From an uncultured SAR86 cluster bacterium (GTDB lineage Bacteria; Pseudomonadota; Gammaproteobacteria; Magnimaribacterales; D2472): a stretch of DNA of 38,910 bases. A model generated the notes under the pieces. That model was not told the origin of the DNA and made no database searches. It saw only the letters and a list, made by a program, of their open reading frames with translations. The DNA lies in assembly GCA_902509555.1 (NCBI GenBank), contig CABWYS010000006.1, forward strand, positions 1-38,910. The letters run 5' to 3'. Numbering within the stretch: position 1 is the first letter of the stretch; the number at the start of each line of letters is the position of its first letter. Below are positions 28,664 to 37,751 of the stretch, one piece after another. Position numbers and translations under genes: made by a program.

Positions 28664-29302
28664 CTATGGAAAAATATTTCCATTGTTCTTTACAGGATCC
28701 CATAAATCATATTTTTGCATGGCTTGAGTAAACAAGTCACTGCTTTCAAAATAATTCAATAAGGCTATTACTTTCGTAAAGTTTTGATCTAAAAACCAAT
28801 CAGCATTAGCAATCTTGTACTGACGAATAAATGGAAGAATTGAGATATCTAAAAGACTAACTGTACTGCCAAAAATCCATGGACTGGGATCAATCTTAGC
28901 CTCTAAGGCTTCAAGAATAACTCTGCATTCTTGTTGATGTTCTTGGGGTTCAACATCATACCGAGATGAATATTTATATCTATCAAGATGATGTTTAAAT
29001 TTTGTATCAAATAATCGAACCAGTTCTATAGAAAAAATTTCTTCAGCTTCTGAGTAAATGTGCACATTGGAAGGATTAGATTCCATGGCCCAGGAAATTA
29101 TGTCTAAACTTTCATCCAGAACCTTATTGGAAAATTGCAAAACAGGAACAGTGCCCTTGGAAGAGATTTTTAACATCTGATCAGGTTTATCTTTAAGTAG
29201 AATTTCTCTTAACTCGCATTGTTTTGATGTCAAGATTAATGCCATGCGTGCTCGCATAGCGTATGGGCATCTTCGAAAGCTATAGAGTATAGGCAAAGTC
29301 AT
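28664..29302 (-). CDS. Glutathione S-transferase-like protein
   Basis: A 212-residue cytosolic protein with an N-terminal thioredoxin-like GST domain (LPILYSFRRCPYAMRAR, Cys12 in a CPYA motif like glutaredoxins and Omega-type GSTs), the glutathione-site cis-Pro region GTVPVL, and the ES-D-like DESLDI. The all-helical C-terminal domain runs from about residue 85. The Cys-based motif favours thiol transfer or dehydroascorbate-type chemistry over conjugation. Its ATG overlaps the trhO stop by 4 bp, so it is co-translated with trhO. It ends 4 bp from the convergent gdhA stop. Substrate unknown. Confidence 0.82.
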   Translation of the reverse strand: MTLPILYSFRRCPYAMRARMALILTSKQCELREILLKDKPDQMLKISSKGTVPVLQFSNKVLDESLDIISWAMESNPSNVHIYSEAEEIFSIELVRLFDTKFKHHLDRYKYSSRYDVEPQEHQQECRVILEALEAKIDPSPWIFGSTVSLLDISILPFIRQYKIANADWFLDQNFTKVIALLNYFESSDLFTQAMQKYDLWDPVKNNGNIFP

Positions 29303-30231
29303 TTTTTTCTTGATTGGAAAGTGGCTCCTATGTGTTTTTCATTTCTTAGCTTGGCTAAATCAACTTGTTTCTGCCTATCTGCATAGCGTTTTTTTTGATC
29401 AGGTGTTTTATTATTAAAGCAATTTGGGCAACTCACTCCCCTTTCATACTCTTTTTGCAATTTATCTGCATCTGTAATAGGCATCCTGCAGCCATGACAC
29501 ATATCGTAGGAACCAACTTGTAAATTGTGGTTTAGCGCTACTCGATCATCGAAAACAAAACATTCGCCATTCCATAATGAGTCTTCTTCATCTACTTTCT
29601 CCATATAATTTAAAATCCCGCCTTGGAGATGATAAATATTTTTAAACCCATTTACTTTCATTAAAGAAGATGCTTTTTCACAGCGAATGCCGCCAGTACA
29701 AAACATTGCTACTTTCTTATTTTTATCAATATCAGAAGATTCAAGCCAATCAGTGAATTCTCTAAAATTTGTGGTCTCAGGTTGGATCGATTCTTTGAAA
29801 GTACCAATAGAAAATTCATAAGTATTTCTTGTATCTAAAACCAATACATCATCTTGTGAGATCAAATTATTCCAATCTTCAGGCTGAACATATTCGCCAA
29901 CAATTTTTGAAGGGTCTGCTAGTTCATTGCCAATGCTAACAATTTCATCTTTTAATTTAACCTTAAGACGAGGGAAAGGATCCTCTGTGCAGCATGAGAT
30001 TTTATAATTCTGCTGCTCATAAAGATTATTAGATCTAAGAAAATCTTTAAATTTATCAATGCTTGCCTCTTTACCGGCAACCGTTCCATTGATTCCTTCA
30101 TGAGCTATAAGAACGGTTCCCTTAATACCCTCTTTTAATAAAAATTTATTAAATATCTTTTGCAGTTCCTCTATATTTGATAGATCTGCAAAAGCGTAAA
30201 AGGCAGCTATTTTAAAAGAATTTATATTCAT
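29299..30231 (-). CDS. trhO: tRNA uridine-34 hydroxylase (rhodanese family, YceA/TrhO)
   Basis: A 310-residue rhodanese-superfamily protein. TrhO hydroxylates U34 to 5-hydroxyuridine in tRNA. The N-terminal domain has GTVLIAHEGINGTVAG, typical of the YceA family. The rhodanese domain (about 120-215) carries the active-site loop FCTGGIRCEKAS with Cys178 and Cys184. A C-terminal zinc-like cluster has CHGC and CPNC. It overlaps the downstream GST gene by 4 bp. The nearest upstream genes on the same strand are tRNA-Pro and tRNA-Arg, 172 bp away; that gap is AT-rich with no clear terminator. Confidence 0.92.
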   Translation of the reverse strand: MNINSFKIAAFYAFADLSNIEELQKIFNKFLLKEGIKGTVLIAHEGINGTVAGKEASIDKFKDFLRSNNLYEQQNYKISCCTEDPFPRLKVKLKDEIVSIGNELADPSKIVGEYVQPEDWNNLISQDDVLVLDTRNTYEFSIGTFKESIQPETTNFREFTDWLESSDIDKNKKVAMFCTGGIRCEKASSLMKVNGFKNIYHLQGGILNYMEKVDEEDSLWNGECFVFDDRVALNHNLQVGSYDMCHGCRMPITDADKLQKEYERGVSCPNCFNNKTPDQKKRYADRQKQVDLAKLRNEKHIGATFQSRKK

Positions 30232-30403
30232 TAACTTAATTCAATATATATTATGTTAAAAAATCTTTCATTTATTGATGAGAAAGAAAACAAAAAATAG
30301 AATTTACACATTCATAATAAGTTTGTTCATATTTTACTATATGTTCGGCCGATACTTTTAGCTTTAAGTATAGTTTGTATAAGGCGGATATAGATTATAA
30401 AAA

Positions 30404-30480
30404 TGGCGCGCCTGAAGAGATTCGAACTCCTGACCCACGGTTTAGAAAACCGTTGCTCTATCCAACTGAGCTACAGGCGC
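30404..30480 (-). tRNA. tRNA-Arg (TCT)
   Basis: Complete cloverleaf on the minus strand. Anticodon stem ACGGT / ACCGT encloses TTTCTAA, anticodon TCT. Acceptor GCGCCTG pairs fully with CAGGCGC; discriminator G; CCA encoded (30406-30404). It follows tRNA-Pro by 2 bases, so both come from one precursor. Confidence 0.96.
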
Positions 30481-30482
30481 AC

Positions 30483-30559
30483 TGGTCGGGGTAGTAAGAT
30501 TCGAACTTACGACCACTCGCTCCCAAAGCGAGTGCGCTACCAGACTGCGCTATACCCCG
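30483..30559 (-). tRNA. tRNA-Pro (TGG)
   Basis: Complete cloverleaf on the minus strand. Anticodon stem CTCGC / GCGAG encloses TTTGGGA, anticodon TGG. Acceptor CGGGGTA pairs with TACCCCG; discriminator A; CCA encoded (30485-30483). First of a Pro-Arg tRNA pair. Confidence 0.96.
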
Positions 30560-30637
30560 AGACGAGTGATCTTAAAGTTTTAAGGTTAAATAATCAATCT
30601 CCATTGCATAAAAATTTAATGATGGGAAAATGCATAA

Positions 30638-31477
30638 ATGCCATCAAAAATCTTAGACGGAAAAGTACTTGCTCAGTTAGCTGAAGAAGATATAAAAGCG
30701 AGCGTATCTAAATTAAAAGAAAATGGTATCACGCCAACATTGGCAACCATTTTAGTAGGCGTAGATCCTGCATCAGCAACATATGTAAAAATGAAACAAA
30801 ATGCTTGTGCGAGACTTGGCATGGATTCTATAGCAGTAGAACTTAGCAAAGAGACCTCAACCGAAGAGTTATTAGAAGCTATAGAAAAACTGAATCAGGA
30901 TAGCAAAGTTCATGGCATCTTATTGCAACATCCTGTGCCATCACAAATCAATGAGCGCGAATGTTTTGATGCAATTAGTGTTGAGAAAGATGTCGATGGT
31001 GTGACTTGTATAGGCTTTGGTCAAATGACCATGGGAGAAGAAGCATTCGGTTCTTGCACCCCTGCAGGCATCATGCGCATCCTTGAACACTATAAAATTG
31101 AAATTTCTGGTAAAAATGCAGTCGTGGTTGGTAGAAGCCCTATTCTTGGGAAGCCCATGGCTATGATGTTATTAAACGAAAATGCGACAGTTACAATCTG
31201 TCACTCCAGAACAGCAAATCTCCAAGAGTATATTAAAAATGCTGATATATTGGTTGGAGCAGTTGGAGTGCCTCGCCTAATTCAGAGAGATTGGATTAAG
31301 AATGGAGCTGTGGTCATCGATGCTGGCTACCACCCTTCAGAAAAATGCGGGGACATAGATCTTCAAGACATTGACTCTGTTGCCTCTGCCCACACTCCTG
31401 TTCCTGGAGGGGTTGGCCCCATGACGATTAATACTTTAATTCTTAATACGTTGTTGGCTGCTCAAAAATTAATTTAA
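30638..31477 (+). CDS. folD: Methylenetetrahydrofolate dehydrogenase / cyclohydrolase
   Basis: A 279-residue bifunctional FolD that interconverts 5,10-methylene-THF and 10-formyl-THF for one-carbon metabolism. The active site has Tyr49 and Lys53 in [12 protein letters not shown] (E. coli Tyr52 and Lys56), followed by GILLQHPVP and DVDGVT. The NADP domain has [17 protein letters not shown], and the C-terminal signature [12 protein letters not shown] is present. It starts MPSKILDGK, the family N-terminus. The ketoacyl synthase gene starts 1 bp after its stop, so the two are linked in one transcript. Confidence 0.96.
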   Translation: MPSKILDGKVLAQLAEEDIKASVSKLKENGITPTLATILVGVDPASATYVKMKQNACARLGMDSIAVELSKETSTEELLEAIEKLNQDSKVHGILLQHPVPSQINERECFDAISVEKDVDGVTCIGFGQMTMGEEAFGSCTPAGIMRILEHYKIEISGKNAVVVGRSPILGKPMAMMLLNENATVTICHSRTANLQEYIKNADILVGAVGVPRLIQRDWIKNGAVVIDAGYHPSEKCGDIDLQDIDSVASAHTPVPGGVGPMTINTLILNTLLAAQKLI

Positions 31478-31478
31478 C

Positions 31479-33161
31479 ATGTCCAACCTCCCATTAATTG
31501 TTGGTTACGGTGGAATTAATGCAGCTGGAAGATCAATCTTTGATTTCTCTCACCAAAGAATGTTATTCGATAGCGTTGATAAAGATAAACAAGATGAGGC
31601 GCTGCAAAGTCTTGGTCACCTCATGGGAACCAACAACAAAGAAAAAATCTTAAACAAAACTCTGCTAAGAACCATTGATGATGATTTTTTTAATCAGCAT
31701 AACTTCAGATCTCCAAAATTACCTACCCTAGCAGGAGGGCAACTCCCATCTGGATTTAATCCTGCTAAAACCTACAATTCAAGACAGCATCCTCGTGGTT
31801 TGGCAATGACAATTTTTGGATTATCTGATGCAGTCATGAGTCTTGGTTTGCCTTGGGAAGAAATCCTATTAAAAGTGCCTCGACAAAAAATTTCATGTGT
31901 CTCTGGGTGTGCTGTTGCGCAAGCAGATAAATATGGCATGGGGGGAATGTTTCAAGCACCCCTAGCAGACTCAAGAATCACAAGCAAACATATGGCCATG
32001 TCACTAGGAGAAGGAAGCGCGGATTTTGGCCATTCATACGTTTTAGGAAGTATGGGATCAACAGGAAACTACACAGGAGCATGTGCAACTTTTCAATATA
32101 ATTTAAAACTTGGAATTTCAATGATTCAATCGGGGGAATCGTTAATAAGTTTTGTAGGCGCAGCAGAATCAGGAATTGTTCCAGAAATTTATGAAGCATT
32201 TGCTGCTACCAGAGGTCTTGCAGAAGATAAAAATCTAATAAAGCTTCAAGAACAACTTGGTGAAGATTGTGAAATGCCTAATCATGGGAGAATCTGCAGA
32301 CCCTTTGGTGAGAATATTGGAATGATATTAGGAGAATCTGCGCAATTTGTAGTCTTAATGCAAGATAGTCTTGCTCTTGAACTGGGATTAAATATTCATG
32401 GTGCTGCTTTATCCAGCCACATTCATTCTGATGGCTATAAAAAATCTATTTCTGGTCCAGGAGCTGGGAATTATTTAACGGTTGGCAAAATATTTAATGA
32501 AATTAAAAAACATTTTTCTTCAGACGCCTTAAACAAAACTTTTTTTCATGCTCATGGAACCAGCACACCTCAAAACAGAGAAAGTGAATCTCATATAATT
32601 TCAAGCATATCCAAGGCCTTTGGAATAAAAGCATTACCAGTCACAGCAATTAAATCTTACCTTGGCCATTCATTGGCAGCTGCGGGAGGTGATCAAATGA
32701 TAAGTGCTTTAGGGAGCTGGAAAAATAATATAATTCCAGGCATTACCTCTACTCCGGAACTTGCAGAAAACGTACATAAAGAGAATGTAGAATTTTTATT
32801 ACAAAACAAAAAATTTAAAGATGGTGAGTTTGATTTCGCTGTCTTAAATGCAAAAGGTTTTGGCGGTAACAATGGAACTTCTCTTGTTGCCTCTCCATCT
32901 AAAACTATGAAAATGCTCGAATCGAAATATTCAAAAAAAGATATTCAGGCATATCTTATTAAGAAACAAAAAATTGATGATCAGCTAAATCAGCGCAAGC
33001 AAGAAATTCTGCAAGGCGATACTAAATCTCGATATATTTTTGGAGAAAATGTTATTGATGGAATGAATGATTTTGCGATAGAAACTGATAAAATTACCAA
33101 TAAATTTAATAAGGAAATATTCGACTTAAATTCAACTTTGCCTTACAAAGATTATCTTTAG
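31479..33161 (+). CDS. fabY: Beta-ketoacyl-ACP synthase, FabY-like
   Basis: A 560-residue thiolase-fold condensing enzyme, well above the ~410 residues of FabB or FabF. It begins LPLIVGYGGINAAGRS, which resembles the N-terminus I recall for Pseudomonas FabY, a ketoacyl synthase that starts fatty-acid synthesis from acetyl-CoA in place of FabH. The catalytic triad is present: Cys202 in TGACATF, His359 in FHAHGTSTPQN and His397 in KSYLGHSLAAAGG. An ~80-residue N-terminal extension and a charged C-terminal tail (about 480-560) flank the core. It starts 1 bp after folD. KAS membership is firm; the FabY subtype is from memory of the family and is less certain. Confidence 0.8.
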   Translation: MSNLPLIVGYGGINAAGRSIFDFSHQRMLFDSVDKDKQDEALQSLGHLMGTNNKEKILNKTLLRTIDDDFFNQHNFRSPKLPTLAGGQLPSGFNPAKTYNSRQHPRGLAMTIFGLSDAVMSLGLPWEEILLKVPRQKISCVSGCAVAQADKYGMGGMFQAPLADSRITSKHMAMSLGEGSADFGHSYVLGSMGSTGNYTGACATFQYNLKLGISMIQSGESLISFVGAAESGIVPEIYEAFAATRGLAEDKNLIKLQEQLGEDCEMPNHGRICRPFGENIGMILGESAQFVVLMQDSLALELGLNIHGAALSSHIHSDGYKKSISGPGAGNYLTVGKIFNEIKKHFSSDALNKTFFHAHGTSTPQNRESESHIISSISKAFGIKALPVTAIKSYLGHSLAAAGGDQMISALGSWKNNIIPGITSTPELAENVHKENVEFLLQNKKFKDGEFDFAVLNAKGFGGNNGTSLVASPSKTMKMLESKYSKKDIQAYLIKKQKIDDQLNQRKQEILQGDTKSRYIFGENVIDGMNDFAIETDKITNKFNKEIFDLNSTLPYKDYL

Positions 33162-33185
33162 AATGAAAATGATAGGTGAAGATAT

Positions 33186-33216
33186 TATAATATAGAGCGA
33201 AAGATTTACTAAATCT
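33186..33216 (+). promoter_or_regulatory. folE upstream region: -10 element and small dyad
   Basis: A TATAAT at 33186-33191 is a candidate -10 for folE, with no clear -35. Just downstream is a dyad AGATTT-ACT-AAATCT (33202-33216) that could be an operator or a small leader hairpin. A strong AGGAAGGAG ribosome site precedes the ATG at 33255. Confidence 0.35.
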
Positions 33217-33254
33217 AAAATAATAATATCCGCGTTAGGAAGGAGAAAAATTAT

Positions 33255-33923
33255 ATGTCGTTTGATAAAACAAAAACTGATCCCACTCTTGGGCAAAAAG
33301 TGCATGAACATTTGGCATCAATTGGGGTAGAAACTCCAGTTATTGATAATGGTTTGTCGCGTAAAGAAAAAATTGACAAGATCGAGAATAACTTTAATGA
33401 GATAGTTAAAACATTAGGGCTTGATTTAAAAGATGACAGTCTCACAGACACACCAAAGCGTGTAGCAAAAATGTATGTAAATGAAATTTTTTGGGGACTA
33501 AATTACGCCGCTTTTCCTAAAGTCACCGTGGTTGAAAACAAAATGCAATACAACGAAATGATTGTAGAAAAAGGTATTTCAGTTCAGTCTTATTGCGAGC
33601 ATCACTTTGTTAACATTGACGGATTGGCAACAGTTGCATACATCCCAAATAATAAAGTGCTGGGATTATCAAAGATGAATCGTATTGTTGAATATTTTTC
33701 TAGAAGACCGCAGATACAAGAACGCCTGACCGAGCAAATATATCATGCACTATCGTTTATCTTAGAAACAGAGAATGTAGCATTAACAATTGATGCAAAA
33801 CATTTTTGTGTCAAGTCTAGAGGTGTCGAAGATACTGAATGCTCAACAGTTACAAGTAGACTAGGAGGAAACTTCAAAGCGCAGCCTGAAGTCAGAGCAG
33901 AATTTTTAGCTTTGCTTAAGTAG
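33255..33923 (+). CDS. folE: GTP cyclohydrolase I
   Basis: A 222-residue FolE, making dihydroneopterin triphosphate from GTP in the first step of folate synthesis. The zinc site is Cys and His in SYCEHHFV plus the later Cys in HFCVKSRGVED; LGLSKMNRIVEYFSRRPQIQERLT is the conserved substrate segment. Length equals the E. coli enzyme. It has an excellent ribosome site and a 93-bp upstream gap with a possible -10. It follows folD, so two folate genes are clustered, though with its own promoter. Its 3' end overlaps the convergent DUF4389 gene by 8 bp. Confidence 0.96.
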   Translation: MSFDKTKTDPTLGQKVHEHLASIGVETPVIDNGLSRKEKIDKIENNFNEIVKTLGLDLKDDSLTDTPKRVAKMYVNEIFWGLNYAAFPKVTVVENKMQYNEMIVEKGISVQSYCEHHFVNIDGLATVAYIPNNKVLGLSKMNRIVEYFSRRPQIQERLTEQIYHALSFILETENVALTIDAKHFCVKSRGVEDTECSTVTSRLGGNFKAQPEVRAEFLALLK

Positions 33924-34275
33924 TTTGCTCAGGTTGATCGTTACCTAACTCAAGGTCCTCTGACTCACCATCGACAACTTCAACATCTTCGTTTGAGTCT
34001 GATGCTTCAGACTTATCATTAAAAGGCCATGGCTTAGAATCGGTATTAAAGCTCAAGAAATTAAGTGAATCACTAAAAAAATCATGGAGCCAATTATTAG
34101 CAGATTTGATTTGGTTATTTGTCTTTGATGAGAACAAATAAAATAAGGATTGAAGTATAGCTAGAATGATTAAAATATTAACAACAGCATTAATTGCAAA
34201 TGAATATATAAACATGAAAAAAAATCTTTTCCACTTTGTTAATTCTAATAGTTCGTCTTTATTTATTTCATTCAT
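33916..34275 (-). CDS. DUF4389 membrane protein
   Basis: A 119-residue protein with one long or two short membrane segments (FFFMFIYSFAINAVVNILIIL, residues ~18-50) followed by a DUF4389-like region with WLHDFFSDSLNFLSFNTDSKPWPF. The last ~30 residues are an acidic tail rich in Asp and Glu. Function unknown. The ATG overlaps the gpsA stop by 4 bp, so it is the last gene of the htpG-gpsA operon. Confidence 0.72.
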   Translation of the reverse strand: MNEINKDELLELTKWKRFFFMFIYSFAINAVVNILIILAILQSLFYLFSSKTNNQIKSANNWLHDFFSDSLNFLSFNTDSKPWPFNDKSEASDSNEDVEVVDGESEDLELGNDQPEQTT

Positions 34276-35306
34276 AATTTTCCTTGATAGGTAAATTCTA
34301 CATCAACTTCGTTGGGGTGATCGAGTAAATCCTGAATTAATTGATCTGATGATGCATCAGAATATAGGATTTCGTACAAAGATGTTACAAGCGGCATACT
34401 CACATTCATCTTTTGCGCTTCATGGAAAACAACTTCAAGAGTCCTTGCGCCCTCAGCTACTTGCCCTACTTTTTCTTTTGCATCCAACAGAGATAAATCT
34501 TCGGCAATTAACTCCCCAAGCTGAAAATTTCTTGATAGCTGTGAAGTACAGGTTGCCATTAAATCACCCATGCCTGCTAAGCCCAAAAAAGTAATTGGAT
34601 TTGCTCCCTTGGCTACAGCAAACCTACTCATCTCTGCCATACTTCTGGTAATAATAAATCCTAAGGCATTCTCACCAACCAATTTTGCATGAGCAATGCC
34701 ACAACAAATGGCGTATATATTTTTTAAAGCACCAGCTAATTCAACGCCCTGAGTGTCTTGACTCGAAAAGACTTTGAAAGCACTTGAAGATAACATTGAT
34801 TTAATTTCAATAGCTAAGTTTTCATTCTCAGATGCAATAACAGTTCCCGCTACTTTTTCTTCAGCGATTTCTTTAGCAAGATTTGGGCCACTTAGGGCTC
34901 CTACTTTATTGCCTATAATTTGCCCTAAGTGCTGATTGATAATGTCTGTCATGGTTCTAAAAGGCTCAGGCTTAATTCCTTTGGTGCAAGAGATAACAGC
35001 GACAGATGAGCTTATGAAAGACTTTAATCTAGAAATAACTTCCTCAAATATAATACTTGGTGTTGCAACTAACACATATTGGGCATCAGTGACTACTGAG
35101 GCTAAATCATCATCAGCAGTAATATTATCTGATAACTTAAGCTCCGGATGATAAGTCGTATTTGCGCCTTCAGAGTTAATCCTTAGAGCCTGATCTGCAT
35201 CACGGACCCACAAACGAACTTCATAACCATTTGATGCTGCAATATTTGCCAAAACAGTACCGAAGCTCCCACCTCCAAGAACTGCAACTTGTTTATTCGT
35301 TGTCAT
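34272..35306 (-). CDS. gpsA: Glycerol-3-phosphate dehydrogenase [NAD(P)+]
   Basis: A 344-residue GpsA, reducing dihydroxyacetone phosphate to sn-glycerol 3-phosphate for phospholipid synthesis. The N-terminal Rossmann motif is VLGGGSFGTVLA; the substrate and catalytic region includes ISCTKGI, ALSGPNLAKEI and VELAGALKNIYAICCGIA with the catalytic Lys. It starts immediately after the htpG stop with no gap and overlaps the next gene by 4 bp. Confidence 0.95.
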   Translation of the reverse strand: MTTNKQVAVLGGGSFGTVLANIAASNGYEVRLWVRDADQALRINSEGANTTYHPELKLSDNITADDDLASVVTDAQYVLVATPSIIFEEVISRLKSFISSSVAVISCTKGIKPEPFRTMTDIINQHLGQIIGNKVGALSGPNLAKEIAEEKVAGTVIASENENLAIEIKSMLSSSAFKVFSSQDTQGVELAGALKNIYAICCGIAHAKLVGENALGFIITRSMAEMSRFAVAKGANPITFLGLAGMGDLMATCTSQLSRNFQLGELIAEDLSLLDAKEKVGQVAEGARTLEVVFHEAQKMNVSMPLVTSLYEILYSDASSDQLIQDLLDHPNEVDVEFTYQGKL

Positions 35307-37133
35307 TTATCCTAAATATTTATCTAATTGTCTTAGATATTTAGCTGGATCTTTGGGAGATCCGCCCTCTGCAATGATTGCATAATCAAATAAAAATTCA
35401 GCAAAGTTAGAGAATTCTTTACCAGACATGCTACCTAGTTTTTTGATAAGTTTATGTTTTAAATTGACTTCAAAAACAGGCTTGGAATCTTCAAAAGTTT
35501 GCCCAGAGGCTTCCAATATTCTTTTCAGTTGAGCGCCAGGCTCATCTTTAGAAAGCACTAAACATGCAGCTGAATCAACAAGACGAGAGCTAGCAATAAC
35601 ATCTGAAACTCTTGCGTCTAAAGATTTTTTTATCTTATCAATAATTTCCTGCTTTTCTTTTGTGACTCTTGGTTTTTTAGCTCCTTCTTCTATTTCTTCT
35701 TTAGCAACATTGATCAATGTTTTTCCTTTAAATTGCATGAGGGTAGACATAAGCCACTCATCAATTCTGTCAGTTAAAAGCAAAACTTCTGTTCCATTAG
35801 CTTTCAAGTGCTCAATATGAGGAGAGTTAGCAGCGGCTTCATAAGTATCTGCGATTGAGTAGTAAATTTTTTCTTCATCAGCATTCATTCGCTCTATGTA
35901 TTGATCCATGGTGGTATCAACTTTATTTTCATCAGATGCTGTGCTGGCAAACAAAAAGAGCTCAGCTATAGATTCAGAATTTTCATAATCCTCAGCAGGA
36001 CCTTCTTTAATAACCAGTCCAAATTCCTTCCAAAATTTTTGATAATCTTCAGGTTGATCTTTTTGCATTTTTTTCAAAGTATCAAGAACCCTCTTACTTA
36101 GACCTTTTTTAATAGAATCAACAAGTGGGTGATCTTGGAGTATTTCTCTAGAAACATTAAGAGGTAAGTCACTTGAATCAACCACACCCTTAACAAAACG
36201 AAGATACAAAGGAAGAAAGTGAGCAGCATCATCCATGATAAAGACTCGTTGGATAAATAGCTTTATTCCTCTTGGAGTATCTCTATTCCAGAGATCGTAT
36301 GGAGATTTTTTAGGAATAAAAAGCAAGCTGGAATATTCTTGCTTGCCTTCAACCTTATTGTGCATCCAAGTTAAAGGGTCGTTTGAGTCATAAGATATAA
36401 ACTTATAAAACTCTTTATACTCATCTGCTTTAACAGACCTCTTTGATTTTAACCAGATAGCTTCTGAATCATTAATAGTTTCTGGCTCCCCTTCTTCTGG
36501 GTTTAAAATCAAGGGGAAGTTGATATATTGAGAATATTTTTGTAGTAAAAATTTAACTCTCATCAATTCAGAAAACTCTTTATTTTCGTCATTGAGATAG
36601 ACTGTGATCTTAGTTCCCCTTTCTTCTTTTGGGATCTTTGAGAGCTGGTATGTGTCCTCTCCAGTGCTCTCCCACATGACTGCTTCATCCGAAGAAACGC
36701 TTGCTGATCTAGAGTGGACTGATACTTTTTCAGCTACCATAAATACAGAGTAAAAACCTACCCCAAATTGTCCTATCAAATTAGAGTCTTTTTTCTTATC
36801 ACCAGTCATTTCAGATAAAAATTGAGCGGTACCAGATTTAGCTATGGTTCCAATATTTTCAATAATTTGATCTTCCGTCATACCGATTCCATTATCTGTG
36901 ATGGTAACGGTATTATTTTTTGAATTTAAACTAATATTTATTTTTAAATCAGCATCTCCCTCAAGTAACTTTGAGTCTTCAATAGCACTGAATCGAAGCT
37001 TATCAAGCGCATCAGAGGAGTTAGACACCAGCTCCCGAAGAAAAATTTCTTTATTTGAATACAATGAATGTATCATCAGCTGCAAAAGCTGCTTAGTTTC
37101 AGTTTGAAAAGATTTTGTTTTTGGTCTAGCCAT
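35307..37133 (-). CDS. htpG: Hsp90-family chaperone HtpG
   Basis: A 608-residue Hsp90 (E. coli 624). The GHKL ATPase domain has IFLRELVSNSSDALDKLRF, DNGIGMT and GQFGVGFYSVFMVA. The middle domain begins near residue 220 and includes the catalytic-loop RGIKLFIQRVFI; the C-terminal dimerisation domain is complete. Its start overlaps the DUF2256 gene by 8 bp and its stop abuts gpsA. No heat-shock type promoter is visible immediately upstream; transcription probably begins before tRNA-Asp. Confidence 0.96.
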   Translation of the reverse strand: MARPKTKSFQTETKQLLQLMIHSLYSNKEIFLRELVSNSSDALDKLRFSAIEDSKLLEGDADLKINISLNSKNNTVTITDNGIGMTEDQIIENIGTIAKSGTAQFLSEMTGDKKKDSNLIGQFGVGFYSVFMVAEKVSVHSRSASVSSDEAVMWESTGEDTYQLSKIPKEERGTKITVYLNDENKEFSELMRVKFLLQKYSQYINFPLILNPEEGEPETINDSEAIWLKSKRSVKADEYKEFYKFISYDSNDPLTWMHNKVEGKQEYSSLLFIPKKSPYDLWNRDTPRGIKLFIQRVFIMDDAAHFLPLYLRFVKGVVDSSDLPLNVSREILQDHPLVDSIKKGLSKRVLDTLKKMQKDQPEDYQKFWKEFGLVIKEGPAEDYENSESIAELFLFASTASDENKVDTTMDQYIERMNADEEKIYYSIADTYEAAANSPHIEHLKANGTEVLLLTDRIDEWLMSTLMQFKGKTLINVAKEEIEEGAKKPRVTKEKQEIIDKIKKSLDARVSDVIASSRLVDSAACLVLSKDEPGAQLKRILEASGQTFEDSKPVFEVNLKHKLIKKLGSMSGKEFSNFAEFLFDYAIIAEGGSPKDPAKYLRQLDKYLG

Positions 37134-37344
37134 AATTATTTATCTCCTTTGAAAACAATATGGTGTTGAAACTATCAAGTTCAAGCATTAGATCAATTTT
37201 TTTTGATTCAGCTTTACACTTTTTGCTGCAAAATTTTATCTCATTCCATGCTCTTTCCCATTTTTTTCTCCAAGCAAATGACCGATTGCACCGTTCGCAT
37301 AATTTAGTTTCAAGATTTAATTTTTTATGCAAAATAGGGCTCAA
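37126..37344 (-). CDS. DUF2256 small zinc-finger-like protein
   Basis: A 72-residue protein with four Cys (16, 19, 39, 43) in the DUF2256 arrangement CERC-x-RSFAWRKKWE-x-W-x-FCSKKC, which should bind one zinc. Function unknown; the family is often found near photolyase/cryptochrome genes (from memory), none of which is in this window. It overlaps the upstream DUF4149-like gene by 4 bp and htpG by 8 bp. Confidence 0.8.
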   Translation of the reverse strand: MSPILHKKLNLETKLCERCNRSFAWRKKWERAWNEIKFCSKKCKAESKKIDLMLELDSFNTILFSKEINNYG

Positions 37345-37739
37345 TCAATTAATAAAAAAAACTGAATGATGCTAAGAGCAAAAATTATGATGGTGCAATA
37401 AACGCTAACGCCATGAGAAAATGAAAACACTCTATCCCATCCTCTATCTTTTGCAGCATTTGTTATTGGAATTCCAATCAATCCAACAAATGCATGCAAA
37501 GAAAGATTGAATCCTAACCACCAGCTTAATACCGAGTCTTGAAAATAGAGTATAGACAGAGCTGGAAGAGATAATATAAATATAAGCAGATAGTATCGAG
37601 GGAAGATTGCGCGTAAAAAACGAGATGCGTCATCTTCCTCAAGAGTTTTAAAAATCACTGGCGTGGTTAAAGCAAGGTGGCTAAATATGACTCCAGAAAT
37701 CAATAAATTTAGAATTATAAGTACTGTTTGGCTGCTCAT
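37341..37739 (-). CDS. DUF4149-like integral membrane protein
   Basis: A 132-residue protein with four predicted membrane segments (about residues 5-28, 50-68, 72-92 and 108-130). The pattern VIFSHLALTTPVIFKTL...AIFPRYY resembles DUF4149/TMEM205-type proteins. Function unknown. It is the first protein gene after tRNA-Asp, 12 bp from the tRNA 3' end, and overlaps DUF2256 by 4 bp. Confidence 0.65.
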   Translation of the reverse strand: MSSQTVLIILNLLISGVIFSHLALTTPVIFKTLEEDDASRFLRAIFPRYYLLIFILSLPALSILYFQDSVLSWWLGFNLSLHAFVGLIGIPITNAAKDRGWDRVFSFSHGVSVYCTIIIFALSIIQFFLLID

Positions 37740-37751
37740 ATTTTATTTAAA

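Noticed and set aside
30232-30403. 172-bp gap between trhO and tRNA-Arg, with a weak hairpin ATACTT / AAGTAT
   Set aside because: The stem is only six A/T-rich pairs without a T tract, so I do not call a terminator, riboswitch or small RNA.
30403-30684. 93-codon open frame on the plus strand starting before the tRNA pair
   Set aside because: It runs antisense across tRNA-Arg and tRNA-Pro and into the folD start; the open frame is a by-product of the tRNA sequences.
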